64,000 bases of DNA from Haloplanus ruber. GTDB taxonomy: Archaea > Halobacteriota > Halobacteria > Halobacteriales > Haloferacaceae. Shown in pieces: positions 16,188 to 24,978 of the stretch (the first letter of the stretch is position 1; each line of letters begins with the position of its first letter). The stretch lies in contig NZ_JANHDK010000003.1 in NCBI RefSeq assembly GCF_024494725.1, positions 310,001 through 374,000 of the forward strand. Direction: 5' to 3'. Under the pieces are notes generated by a model, which was given only the letters and a program-made list of their open reading frames with translations, did not search any database and was not told where the DNA came from. A program made the translations under genes and the position numbers.

Positions 16188-16678
16188 AGCTCAAACCCGT
16201 CCCCGAACCGCCCGCCGAGTTCGCTTTCGTCGAGCGTGCACAGCGGGCCGTCCCCTTGGTTCCGGGTGACGAGGACGACTGCTGTGCCCGCCTGCTTCGT
16301 CGGCTCGACCTCCCGAGTCGCGACGTGGCGCGGACCTGGCTCACCTTCCTTCGGGCGCTCGAACTCGCCGCGGAGACGCCCTCGGGATTCCGGCGAACCG
16401 ACGTCGAGCCGACGGTTGCGGGCTGCCGGGCGGCGCTGCTCGACCGGGTGTTCGCCGCCGCGGCCGTCCACGATGCGCTCGATACCGACGACCCGCGGAC
16501 GGTCGACGACGTCTTCGCAGCCGTCCGCGAGACGGTGCCCGCCTGGGAGCGTCACAAGCACGCCACGCGGTGGGAGTCAGTCTGGCACGACCGGGTTGCG
16601 GACCTACTCGGGTGGCTGACCCTCCTCGGGGCCGCCGACCGCGTCGCCGACGACCCGCCGCAGTACGTCCGTCGCTGA
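16184..16678 (+). CDS. Conserved haloarchaeal protein coupled to mch
   Basis: A 164-aa soluble protein starting at a GTG that overlaps the mch stop. It looks all-helical, with several Trp and adjacent Cys (DDCCARLLRRLDLPSRD; ARTWLTFLRALELAA; WERHKHATRWESVWHDRVADLLGWL). I do not recognise a family. Close coupling to mch suggests a shared function or just co-expression. Confidence 0.75.
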   Translation: MKLKPVPEPPAEFAFVERAQRAVPLVPGDEDDCCARLLRRLDLPSRDVARTWLTFLRALELAAETPSGFRRTDVEPTVAGCRAALLDRVFAAAAVHDALDTDDPRTVDDVFAAVRETVPAWERHKHATRWESVWHDRVADLLGWLTLLGAADRVADDPPQYVRR

Positions 16679-16722
16679 CCGAATCCGGGTCCATTAACTC
16701 GCCGCGACGACTACGGCCGCCG

Positions 16723-17232
16723 ATGACAGACGACTACGGCGGGCTCATCGGCGCGTTCCCCTACGCCTTCCGCGCGAGCGACTCACTCCTGTTTCGGTCG
16801 TACATCGTGGTCGGGACGGTAGCGACGGCGGCCGTGAGTCTGCTGTTCGTCACCGCGCTCGTCGGCGTCATCGCGGCCACGTCCGGCGGGCGGGGCGGGA
16901 GTCTGACGCTCTCGCGCTCGTTTTTCGCCGTCGTGGGGCTGTTCGTGGTCGTCCCGCTCGTTGCGCCCGTCCTCCTCGTGGCACGCCGTCACCGACGAGT
17001 CGGCGGGCACGCGACCCGCTACGACGCCGCGCTGGCGGCGACCGGCTACCTCTTTCTCCTGTCGCTGTACGTGGGCCTCGTCATCTCGGTGCCGCCGGCC
17101 CAGCAGACGACGCCCACCGGCGTGCTAGCGCCCGCTGTCGCCGTGCTGTACGCCCTCCCGCAACTCGCCGGGGTCGCCCCGCCACTGCTGGCGGCCACCG
17201 TCGAACTGGGCTGTCACCGGCTGTTGCGGTAG
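16723..17232 (+). CDS. Four-helix membrane protein
   Basis: A 169-aa integral membrane protein with hydrophobic segments at ~25-50, ~66-87, ~104-122 and ~130-150. The N-terminus MTDDYGGLIGAFPYAFRAS and a basic loop ARRHRRVGG lie between helices. Function is unknown; similar proteins are common in haloarchaea. The ATG is chosen because upstream codons in this frame are Arg-rich and not halophilic. Confidence 0.75.
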   Translation: MTDDYGGLIGAFPYAFRASDSLLFRSYIVVGTVATAAVSLLFVTALVGVIAATSGGRGGSLTLSRSFFAVVGLFVVVPLVAPVLLVARRHRRVGGHATRYDAALAATGYLFLLSLYVGLVISVPPAQQTTPTGVLAPAVAVLYALPQLAGVAPPLLAATVELGCHRLLR

Positions 17233-17414
17233 GCGCTGAGCCGGTCGGAGCGGTAGCCGTAGACGACGGCGGCCACCAGCGTGGCGGCGTCGTTTGCCGA
17301 ACCGGTTGTGCGTCACCCGCCAGACCGGAACCACCAGTGAACGGTCGTCCCGCGAGCGACAACGACCCTCGGCGTGACGAAACGCCGAAACCCGTCGACC
17401 GTCTACGGCGACGT

Positions 17415-17882
17415 ATGGACGAGAAGACGGGTACGTTCCTCGTGACGGCGGCCGACGACGACGCGGCCGTCCTCACCGACGTCGACGACGGTCAGGTCCA
17501 CACGCTCGCGACGAACCCCGACGTGACGGTCGGCGAGGCCATCGAGGGCCGCCTCGAACCAGAGCCACCGCTCGAGGTGGCGTGGCGCCTCGCGACCGTC
17601 GACGACCGGTGGGAGATCAGTATCGAGGAGAGCGCCGAGGCGCCGACGACCTTCGCCCGCGAAATCGCGGCCGAGCAGGCGGTCGGCGAACTCACCCGGC
17701 GCGAGCGTGCGGGCACCGGCGAGGTGCACGTGCTGACGGTGACCGAATCGGAGACGGACGCCGCCGTCGCCGACGTGTTAGACGACAGCGAGGGACTCCG
17801 CTCGCGGGCGGCCCGCCTCGGCGTCGCGCGTGTGGTCGTCCGCTCGGAACCCGGCGTGGTGAGCGTCCGCTACCTGCCGTAG
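17415..17882 (+). CDS. DUF5812-type haloarchaeal protein
   Basis: A 155-aa very acidic protein beginning MDEKTGTFLVTAADDDAAVL. It shows a small beta-rich N-terminal unit (TDVDDGQVHTLATNPDVTVGE; AWRLATVDDRWEISIEES) and a C-terminal helical/strand part (VLDDSEGLRSRAARLGVARVVVRSEPG). It resembles the haloarchaeal DUF5812 family, with no known function. The start was moved from 17337 to the conserved MDEKTGTF. Confidence 0.75.
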   Translation: MDEKTGTFLVTAADDDAAVLTDVDDGQVHTLATNPDVTVGEAIEGRLEPEPPLEVAWRLATVDDRWEISIEESAEAPTTFAREIAAEQAVGELTRRERAGTGEVHVLTVTESETDAAVADVLDDSEGLRSRAARLGVARVVVRSEPGVVSVRYLP

Positions 17883-17937
17883 GCCGACGCCCCCGGCGAC
17901 ACTAGAGTTATGCCGGTGCGGCCTGTTCGGGCCATAA

Positions 17938-19005
17938 ATGTCAATCGAACCGATATTCTCCGAGACCCACTTCGGGAGTTCGGTCCCGCAGTATCTCCTC
18001 TTTTTCGCCATCGTCGGTCTCGGAGCCGTGATCGGGCGGTCGCTAAGCTACCTGTACCGGCGACGGCTGAAGAAACGGGCTGCGGCGACTCAGACCCGGA
18101 TCGACGACATCCTTCTCGAGTCGGTCGGCCGGCCGGTCGTGTTGCTCGGGGTGATCGGCGGCGTCGCCCTCGGTCGGGAGGTGCTCACGCCCGTCGAACC
18201 CCTCCGATCGGCTCTGAACGCCTCGATCCGGATTCCGATCATCGTCGCTCTCGCCTGGATCGCCGTCCGCCTGACCGACGGGTTCATCGAGACGTACGCG
18301 GCGGCGTACGCGGATCGAACGGAGTCGAAACTGGACGACGAACTCGTTCCCATCGTGGGCCGGATCACCAACGTCGCCATCGTCACCACCGCCGCCATCG
18401 TCGTCCTCGACTCCGTCGGCTACGACGTGACGGCGGTCATCGCCTCGCTGGGTATCGGCGGCGTCGCCGTCGCCTTCGCCTCCCGCAAGACCATGGCCGA
18501 CGTTTTCGGCGGCGCGCACATCCTCGCGACCAAGCCCTTCGTCGTCGGTGACACGGTCGATATCGACGGCACGGCGGGAACCGTCGAGGAGGTCGGCCTC
18601 CGGACGACGCGACTTCGGGATTTCGACGGTCGTGTCGTGACGCTCCCGAACGCCGCTATCGCCGGCACCGAGATCACGAACCTCACGTCGGAGCCAACCC
18701 GCCGGGTCAAGACCTTCATCGGTCTCCCCTACGCGACGACGCCGACGGAGATGGCGGCGGCGCTCGACCTTGCCGCAGAGACGGCCGCGGGCGTTGAGGG
18801 CGTCGACCCGGAGCGGACCGATGCGTGGTTCTGGGACTACGGCGACGCCTCCCTCAGGATCAGGCTCGAGTACCATATCGAGACACTGGACCAGTGGAAG
18901 GCGGTGCGGGACCGCGTGAACCGGGACGTTCAGGCAGCCTTCGACGACGCGGGCGTCGAGATGACGGCACCGATCGGGCGGGTTCGCCTCGGCGGCGGAT
19001 CGTGA
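17938..19005 (+). CDS. MscS-family mechanosensitive ion channel
   Basis: A 355-aa channel protein with several N-terminal transmembrane helices and the pore-lining/beta-domain junction ASLGIGGVAVAFASRKTMADVFGG, diagnostic for MscS. The beta domain follows (GDTVDIDGTAGTVEEVGLRTTRLRDFDGRVVTLPNA), then a cytoplasmic alpha/beta domain. It releases solutes on hypo-osmotic shock, an obvious need for a halophile. It is probably monocistronic, between a DUF5812 gene and secF. Confidence 0.93.
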   Translation: MSIEPIFSETHFGSSVPQYLLFFAIVGLGAVIGRSLSYLYRRRLKKRAAATQTRIDDILLESVGRPVVLLGVIGGVALGREVLTPVEPLRSALNASIRIPIIVALAWIAVRLTDGFIETYAAAYADRTESKLDDELVPIVGRITNVAIVTTAAIVVLDSVGYDVTAVIASLGIGGVAVAFASRKTMADVFGGAHILATKPFVVGDTVDIDGTAGTVEEVGLRTTRLRDFDGRVVTLPNAAIAGTEITNLTSEPTRRVKTFIGLPYATTPTEMAAALDLAAETAAGVEGVDPERTDAWFWDYGDASLRIRLEYHIETLDQWKAVRDRVNRDVQAAFDDAGVEMTAPIGRVRLGGGS

Positions 19006-19040
19006 TACTGTCACTCCGGCCAGGTCCGGGGCGACATAAG

Positions 19041-19056
19041 AAGGCTTAGTAGGCGT
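19041..19056 (+). promoter_or_regulatory. Leaderless-type promoter of secF-secD
   Basis: AAGGCTTAGTAGGCGT begins 34 nt before the secF ATG, the same spacing as the related motifs before Sec61-beta and hmgA. Confidence 0.45.
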
Positions 19057-19074
19057 CGGGGTGGACCGGCGAGC

Positions 19075-19950
19075 ATGGTAGCGTTCGAAGTACCGGAAAT
19101 CGACTACACCCGGTACACGAATCGCCAGCTTGCGGCCGTACCGCTCGTCATCCTCGCCGTTGCCCTCCTGATCGTCGGCGGCTGGTACGCCGCAACTGGC
19201 GCGCCGGTCGATCCCGGCGTTGATTTCACCGGCGGCGCGGAGCTACGAGTCGCGGTCGACGCACCGGACGGGCAGGCACGCGAACGGATCCAGCAGACGT
19301 TCGATCCGGCGCCCGAATCCATCCGGAGTGTGCCCTCCGATGACACGTATATCCTCACGTTCCAGACCGACGAGACGGGTGTCTCGGCGCTGGAGACACA
19401 GGCACGCGATGCCGGATTCGAGGTACAGTCGAGTTACACCGTCTCCGCGAGCTTCGGGTCGCGCACCCAGGGACTCGCACTCGGGGGCGTCGCCTTCGCC
19501 TTCCTCGGGATGAGCGTCCTCGTCTTCCTGATGTTCCGGACGTTCGTCCCCTCTATCGCCGTCGTGGTCTCCGCGTTCTCCGACATCGTGGTGCCGGTGG
19601 CGCTGATGAACCTCCTCGGCATCGAACTCACGCTCGGGACCGTCGCCGCCCTCCTGATGCTCATCGGGTACAGCGTCGACTCCGACATCCTGCTCAATAA
19701 CCACATCCTCCGGCGGTCGGGTGGCTTCTACGAGTCTACCCACCGCGCGATGCGCACCGGCGTGACCATGACGCTCACCTCGCTGTCGGCGATGATCGTC
19801 ATGACTCTCGTGGCGACGGTGTTCGGTATCCAACTGCTCGCGGCCATCGGGACGGTCCTCGTGTTCGGCCTCGCCACTGACCTCATGAACACCTACATGC
19901 TCAACCTCAGTCTCCTGCGCTGGTACAAGTACGAGGGGGTGGCGAACTGA
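19075..19950 (+). CDS. secF: Protein-export membrane protein SecF
   Basis: A 291-aa RND-type membrane protein with six transmembrane helices. TM1 precedes the family motif PGVDFTGGAELRV; the C-terminal cluster carries GYSVDSDILLNNHILR and the RTGVTMTLTSLSAMIVM segment. With SecD it uses the ion gradient to help pull preproteins through the Sec translocon. Its stop and the secD ATG share one base (TGATG). Archaeal gene order is secF before secD, as here. Confidence 0.96.
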   Translation: MVAFEVPEIDYTRYTNRQLAAVPLVILAVALLIVGGWYAATGAPVDPGVDFTGGAELRVAVDAPDGQARERIQQTFDPAPESIRSVPSDDTYILTFQTDETGVSALETQARDAGFEVQSSYTVSASFGSRTQGLALGGVAFAFLGMSVLVFLMFRTFVPSIAVVVSAFSDIVVPVALMNLLGIELTLGTVAALLMLIGYSVDSDILLNNHILRRSGGFYESTHRAMRTGVTMTLTSLSAMIVMTLVATVFGIQLLAAIGTVLVFGLATDLMNTYMLNLSLLRWYKYEGVAN

Positions 19951-21509
19951 TGGGCACGATCCGTGACAACTGGCGGGTCATCCTACTGGCACTCGTGCTC
20001 TGTGCGAGCCTCTTTGCCCTCTTCTCGCCGACCGTCGGCGGCAACGACACCGACACGCCGGGGCTTGCCAGCGCTGGCGTGACCAACCTGCAGTACGGCC
20101 TCCAACTGTCCGGCGGGACGCGCATTCGCGCGCCGCTGGTCGGCGTCACGGCCGAAGGCGTCGAATTCGGCGGGACGGAGCCGCCACAGATCGAACGCGA
20201 CGTGGCCGCGAGTCTGGAGAACGCCACCGTCGCCGACGTCATCGTCAGAGAGGAGTCCCAGACGGGCGGTACCGTCGAGGTGACCACCGACGGCGTCACG
20301 CCGGCCCAACTCGGGACCGCTCTCGACGCCGCCGGGTACAGCTACGAGACGACCCGCGGCGGGGTCACCGAGGCGACCCGTTCCCAGACGGTCGATGTCC
20401 TCTCGAATAAGATCAACGAGGCGGGACTCTCCGGTGGGACGGTCCAACAGATCACCACCCCGACCGGCGAGAACTTCGTCCTCGTCGAGGTGCCCGACGA
20501 GAACCGCCAAGAAGTCGTCGACCTGGTGAACGAGCGCGGGAGTGTCCGCGTCGACGCCTACTACGCCACGGACGATGGCGCCTACGAGCAGACGACCGTG
20601 CTCGAACGCGACGACTTCCAGAGCATCGGTACCGCCGAACAGGGTGGCGAGGGCCAGCAACCGCGCGTGCCGGTCGTGGTGCGCGAGGACGTGGCCCCGA
20701 CGTTCCAAGAGGAGATGATCCGGACAGGCGTCGCCCAGTCCGGTGGCTCGCAGTGTCGCTACGGTATGAGCCCTAACAACACCGATCCGTGCCTGCTCTT
20801 GGTCGTCGACGGCGAAGTCGTCAACTCCTTCGGTATGAGTCCGGGCCTGGCCGGCGGGATGCAGTCCGGTGACTGGGCACAGGACCCACGGTTCGTCCTC
20901 CAGACCCAGAACTTCAGCGGCGCGCAGGACGTCGCGATCAACCTGCGTGCCGGCGCCCTGCCCGCCGCACTCGACATCGGGCCGGACGGCGCGGGCACCT
21001 CCTCGTACATCGCCCCGGGTCAGGGCCAGCGGTTCCGAACCGACTCCCTGATTACGGGCGTCATCGCCGTCTTCGCCGTCGCTGGCGTCGTCTTCCTGCG
21101 CTACGGCGAAGTGGAAGTTGCCGTGCCGATGATCGTCACCGCGCTCTCGGAGGTGGTGATCCTGCTCGGCTTCGCCGCCGGCATCGGCTATCCGCTCGAC
21201 CTCTCGGTGATCGCCGGGTTCATCGCTGTCATCGGGACGGGGGTGGACGACCTCATCATCATCGCCGACGAGGTGATGGCCCAAGGCGACGTGAACAGTC
21301 GGCGCGTCTTCCAGTCGCGCTTCCGGAAGGCGTTCTGGGTCATCGGCGCCGCCGCCGCGACGACTATCATCGCCATGAGTCCGCTCGCCGTCCTCTCGCT
21401 CGGCGACCTCCAGGGCTTTGCCATCTTCACCATCCTCGGTGTCATCGTCGGTGTTCTGCTCACGCGGCCCGCCTACGGTGACATCCTGCGGGCGCTGCTG
21501 ACGCGGTAG
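19950..21509 (+). CDS. secD: Protein-export membrane protein SecD
   Basis: A 519-aa partner of SecF. TM1 (~9-25) is followed by LQYGLQLSGGTRIRAPL, the SecD first-periplasmic-domain motif, a large extracytosolic region (~60-350), and five C-terminal helices with GTGVDDLIIIADEVM. The length is typical for archaeal SecD, which lacks some of the bacterial P1 domain. It is in a two-gene operon with secF; rnhB lies convergent 13 bp downstream. Confidence 0.96.
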   Translation: MGTIRDNWRVILLALVLCASLFALFSPTVGGNDTDTPGLASAGVTNLQYGLQLSGGTRIRAPLVGVTAEGVEFGGTEPPQIERDVAASLENATVADVIVREESQTGGTVEVTTDGVTPAQLGTALDAAGYSYETTRGGVTEATRSQTVDVLSNKINEAGLSGGTVQQITTPTGENFVLVEVPDENRQEVVDLVNERGSVRVDAYYATDDGAYEQTTVLERDDFQSIGTAEQGGEGQQPRVPVVVREDVAPTFQEEMIRTGVAQSGGSQCRYGMSPNNTDPCLLLVVDGEVVNSFGMSPGLAGGMQSGDWAQDPRFVLQTQNFSGAQDVAINLRAGALPAALDIGPDGAGTSSYIAPGQGQRFRTDSLITGVIAVFAVAGVVFLRYGEVEVAVPMIVTALSEVVILLGFAAGIGYPLDLSVIAGFIAVIGTGVDDLIIIADEVMAQGDVNSRRVFQSRFRKAFWVIGAAAATTIIAMSPLAVLSLGDLQGFAIFTILGVIVGVLLTRPAYGDILRALLTR

Positions 21510-21522
21510 GCGGCGTCCCGCC

Positions 21523-22158
21523 TTAGAAGTCGGCCAGCGACGACTGCTCGGCCGCCGCAAGTACGTCGTCACAGGTCGCCCACGACGCCCGCGCACACGC
21601 CGGCAGGCGCCCGTGTTCGTCCACGTACTCGGCCAGGAACGTTCGGGTCTGCTCGTCGCTCGGGTAGCCGCTCCCGACGTCCCCGTACGCCTCTGTCAGC
21701 GCCTCGATCCGGGTGTCGCGTTCGACCTTGGCGACGACGCTCGCGGCCGCGACGTGGGCGTAGTGCTCGTCCGCGCGGTGTTCCGCCCGCATCTCCACGG
21801 TGGCGCCGACGGCCTCACGAACCCGCCGGCCGAACCGCCCGGCGTCCACGTCGCCCGCGTCGACGACGACCGAATCGCCGTCGGCCGCGACGGCCGTGAT
21901 TGCCTCGGCCTGTGCCGCGACGGTCACCCCGTTCATGTCCGTCTCGGGGTCGTCGATCCGGGCCGGCGTCACGACGGCCACGCCCACGTCGACGGCGTCG
22001 TCGCCCCGGAGACGGTCGGCCAACTCGCGGCGGCGTGTCGCCGACAGTCGCTTCGAGTCGTCGACGCCGTCCGGAAGCGCCGCGTCCGGCGCCCGGACCG
22101 CCGCCGCGACCATCGGCCCTAACACCGGTCCTTTCCCCGCCTCGTCGGCACCGATCAT
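21523..22158 (-). CDS. rnhB: Ribonuclease HII
   Basis: A 211-aa enzyme that cleaves the RNA strand of RNA-DNA hybrids and single ribonucleotides in DNA. The catalytic acidic residues are visible: Asp4-Glu5 in MIGADEAGKGPVLGPM, the Asp in VVVDAGDVD, and a later Asp in VERDTRIEAL. The AAASVVAKVERD block is characteristic of RNase HII. The start is set directly before the conserved IGADEAGKG. Confidence 0.95.
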   Translation of the reverse strand: MIGADEAGKGPVLGPMVAAAVRAPDAALPDGVDDSKRLSATRRRELADRLRGDDAVDVGVAVVTPARIDDPETDMNGVTVAAQAEAITAVAADGDSVVVDAGDVDAGRFGRRVREAVGATVEMRAEHRADEHYAHVAAASVVAKVERDTRIEALTEAYGDVGSGYPSDEQTRTFLAEYVDEHGRLPACARASWATCDDVLAAAEQSSLADF

Positions 22159-22484
22159 ATCCGCAGGTGGTGAGGACGGCTCAAAGCCGTTCGGGTCCGC
22201 TGGTCGGCCGTCACTCGGACCGGCGTGGGCCGACGCCCTCGACCACGTCTCCTCGTCGGACTCCGCCTCGGTTTCGGGAACCAGCGGGCGATCAGCCCGG
22301 CGGTTTTGCGGTGGTGACGCGTGGTGGACCTCTACACATCACGCCGACGAAACGCACAGGTCGGGTCACGGCCGCCCCAACACCGATCGCTCCCGGAGCG
22401 TTCCTACCCAGCACATCGACCTCCGAAGCACGTGACGTATTTCCACCCAACGAGACGGAGAGTGGCGACGTTCTGCTCGCCGAT
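22159..22484. other. 326-bp gap between rnhB and mmsA-like gene
   Basis: Upstream of rnhB and downstream of the aldehyde dehydrogenase. Short open frames cross it, but none has a halophilic composition or a recognisable domain. I see no convincing promoter, terminator or RNA. Confidence 0.4.
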
Positions 22485-23939
22485 TCAGGCCGAGGGCCAG
22501 CGCTCGATGTAGATCGTCTCGTCGGTGTAGAACCGGATCATGTCGTCGGCCTGTGCGTGGAGGTCACCGAAGAACGAGGCCTTCCGGCCACCGAAGTGGA
22601 AGAACGCCATCGGAGCGGCCGTCCCGGCGTTCACCGCCAGATTCCCCGCCTCCGCGTCGTGACGGAAGGTTCGGGCTTCCGCGCCTCGCTCGGTGAACAG
22701 ACTCGCGGCGTTACCGAACTCGCTGCGGTTCAGTCGCGCGATGGCCTTTTCGAAGGTGTCGTAGCTGGCGAGTGCGACGATCGGGCCGAATACCTCCTCA
22801 CGTGAGATAGCGAACTCCTCCTCGACGTCGCCGAAGATCGTCGGGCCCAGAAAATTGCCGTCGGGATACCCGTCGACGGAGACGTCACGGCCATCCTGAA
22901 GCAGGGTCGCCCCCTCGTCGAGTGCGCCATCGATGAAGTCCCGAACGCGGGACTCGTGTTCGGGCGTGATGAGCGCACCCATGTCAACGTCGTCGAGGCC
23001 GTACCCGACTGTCATCTCGTTGGCCTGCGCGGTCAGTTCCTCGGCGAACTCATCGTAAACCGACTCTTCGACGAGCACGACGTCGTTGGCCAGACAGCGC
23101 TCACCCGCGCAGGCACACGCCGACGAGAGCGTCTTTTCGGCTGCGAACTCGATGTCGGCACTGTCGGAGACGATGACGTGATTCTTCGCACCGCCCTGTG
23201 CTTGGACGCGCTTGCCGGCCGCGGCGGCCGTCTCGTAGATGTGCTCGGCCACTGGCGTCGATCCGACGAAGGAGACGCCCGCGACGCCCTCGTGGGTGAT
23301 GAGGCTGTTCACCGTGTCGACGCTACCGTTGACCAGATTGATGACGCCGTCGGGGAAGCCGGCCTCGTCGATGAGTTCGAACATCTGCTGGATGACGAGT
23401 GGGTCCCGCTCGGACGGTTTGAGGACGAACGCGTTGCCCGTCGCGACCGCATACGGGAGGAACCACAGCGGGATCATTCCGGGGAAGTTGAACGGCGTGA
23501 TGGCGACGAAGGTTCCGAGCGGCTTTCGCACGGCCGTCTCGTCGATGTCGGGTGCGGCGTCCGGGAGGTGACCTCCCTGCATCATCGAGGGGATGCCACA
23601 GGCGACTTCGACGTTCTCGATGCCCCGCCGGAGTTCGCCCATGGCCTCCTGTTTCGTCTTCCCGTGTTCGGTGACGAGAATCTCCGCGAGTTCCTCCTGC
23701 TGTTCCTCGAGCAGTTGTTTGAAACGGAAGAGCGGCTGAATTCGCTCCTCGACTGCCGTGTCCTTCCAAGATTCGAAGGCCTCGTTGCCGGCGGCGACAG
23801 CCCGATCAACGTCATCACTGCTGCTGTAGGTCAGTCCGGCTAGGGTGTCACCCGTCGCGGGGTTGACGATAGGTTCGCCGTCGTCGCCGGTGGTGTCGAC
23901 CCACTCGCCGGCAACGTAGTTTTGGATCTGCTGTGTCAC
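22485..23939 (-). CDS. mmsA: CoA-acylating methylmalonate-semialdehyde dehydrogenase
   Basis: A 484-aa aldehyde dehydrogenase of the MmsA branch, which converts (methyl)malonate semialdehyde to propionyl- or acetyl-CoA in valine, beta-alanine or myo-inositol breakdown. Visible are the Asn in ITPFNFPGMIPLWFLPYA, the NAD-binding GVSFVGSTPVAEHI, and the catalytic Cys in CACAGERCLA. The C-terminus FGGRKASFFGDLHAQ is diagnostic of MmsA. The GTG start at 23939 gives the usual TQQIQNYVAGEW; 23 upstream codons are probably untranslated. The substrate could be a related semialdehyde. Confidence 0.92.
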   Translation of the reverse strand: MTQQIQNYVAGEWVDTTGDDGEPIVNPATGDTLAGLTYSSSDDVDRAVAAGNEAFESWKDTAVEERIQPLFRFKQLLEEQQEELAEILVTEHGKTKQEAMGELRRGIENVEVACGIPSMMQGGHLPDAAPDIDETAVRKPLGTFVAITPFNFPGMIPLWFLPYAVATGNAFVLKPSERDPLVIQQMFELIDEAGFPDGVINLVNGSVDTVNSLITHEGVAGVSFVGSTPVAEHIYETAAAAGKRVQAQGGAKNHVIVSDSADIEFAAEKTLSSACACAGERCLANDVVLVEESVYDEFAEELTAQANEMTVGYGLDDVDMGALITPEHESRVRDFIDGALDEGATLLQDGRDVSVDGYPDGNFLGPTIFGDVEEEFAISREEVFGPIVALASYDTFEKAIARLNRSEFGNAASLFTERGAEARTFRHDAEAGNLAVNAGTAAPMAFFHFGGRKASFFGDLHAQADDMIRFYTDETIYIERWPSA

Positions 23940-24028
23940 AGGCCGCCCTTCCTGATGGCAGTACTTCAATATTGGCGATATGTTGCTGGTCGAGACTATG
24001 TATCTCAAGCCGCCTGCTCGTGACGGAA

Positions 24029-24763
24029 TCAGACTGAGGAGAAGTACGACTGTCCGAAGCGGAGCAGGTCCCGATCAAACTCGTCCGAGTCGTCGATGCG
24101 AAAGTGGAAGAGCTGATTCCGCATGTCCCCGATTTCGAGCACTAACTCGCGAATCACGTCCTGTTGATCGTCGAAGAGCGATTCGAACTCCTCCCAGTGA
24201 ATGGAGATGAACTGGGCATAGTGTGCGTAACTGCAGTGCTCGATAGACGCTGGTGTTGGTAGTGGGTGTTCCTCGTCGAACGTTTCGGCCAACTGCTCCG
24301 ACAGCGAATCACCGAACACTCGCGTAAAAATATCGCGCAACTGCATTTCGATCGACTCGATCAACAGAAACGGCTCGAGCATCCGCTTCAGTCGCGTTAG
24401 GAGGTCGTAGTCGGTCAGGATGCGCCACTCGTCGTCTCGATCCACCACGATGTACGTATACTCCGCGAGGGCATCGAATACGGCGAGGAGGTTCGCGTCC
24501 TTGCTGACGGTGTGTGCATCCTCGACTGCCGCCCCGACCGAGATCTTGTCGAGCGTCTTGTGCCCAACCCCCAGTTGGTGGAACGCGAGGAGCGTCCGGA
24601 CGACCGACCTGTAGGTGACAATCCCGACCAACTCGCCGTCGCGTTCGACACCGATTTGCGTGTAGCCGTGCTCGAACATCCGACGGAGCGCCGATTCGAG
24701 TCCGAGATCGTATTCGACGGTCTGGAGGACGTTCTCGATAGGGAGGTCGGCGATTGTGTACAT
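24029..24763 (-). CDS. CBS-pair protein fused to a HEPN-like C-terminal domain
   Basis: A 244-aa protein. Residues ~1-130 form two CBS motifs (IENVLQTVEYDLGLESALRRMFEHGYTQIGVERDGELVGIVTYRS is split over the first; the second ends IVVDRDDEWRILTDYDLL), which usually bind adenine nucleotides. Residues ~135-244 are helical and contain the motif R215-N216-x3-H220 (RNQLFH), the RNxxxH signature of HEPN ribonucleases, in an SWT1/Apea-like arrangement. This suggests an RNase gated by nucleotide binding. It is alone on its strand, between mmsA and the AI-2E gene. Ribonuclease activity is inference. Confidence 0.7.
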   Translation of the reverse strand: MYTIADLPIENVLQTVEYDLGLESALRRMFEHGYTQIGVERDGELVGIVTYRSVVRTLLAFHQLGVGHKTLDKISVGAAVEDAHTVSKDANLLAVFDALAEYTYIVVDRDDEWRILTDYDLLTRLKRMLEPFLLIESIEMQLRDIFTRVFGDSLSEQLAETFDEEHPLPTPASIEHCSYAHYAQFISIHWEEFESLFDDQQDVIRELVLEIGDMRNQLFHFRIDDSDEFDRDLLRFGQSYFSSV

Positions 24764-24978
24764 GGATGCCCGGAGCGTTTGCTCGTAAATAACTCCCCCC
24801 TTCCGTTCGTATCCAGACCCCCGCTGTGTTCGCGTGGTCTCATCCGTGCTTCAGGTGTGGGTCGCTCTTTGGCTCGCGGCCGATGGGTGCACCTGGCTGT
24901 GAGACGTCGCGCCATTCGCTCCGGCTGAGAGCGTCAGCGGCAAAACTCACCTGTCCCGAAGAACATGTTGGGAGTTAG

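Noticed and set aside
19983-21596. 537-codon open frame antisense to secD
   Set aside because: Composition is Arg/His/Asp-rich without hydrophobic segments or family blocks. secD on the plus strand is complete.
22321-22512. 63-codon frame in the gap next to mmsA
   Set aside because: Basic, low-acid composition unlike halophilic proteins, and it runs into the 3' end of mmsA on the opposite strand.
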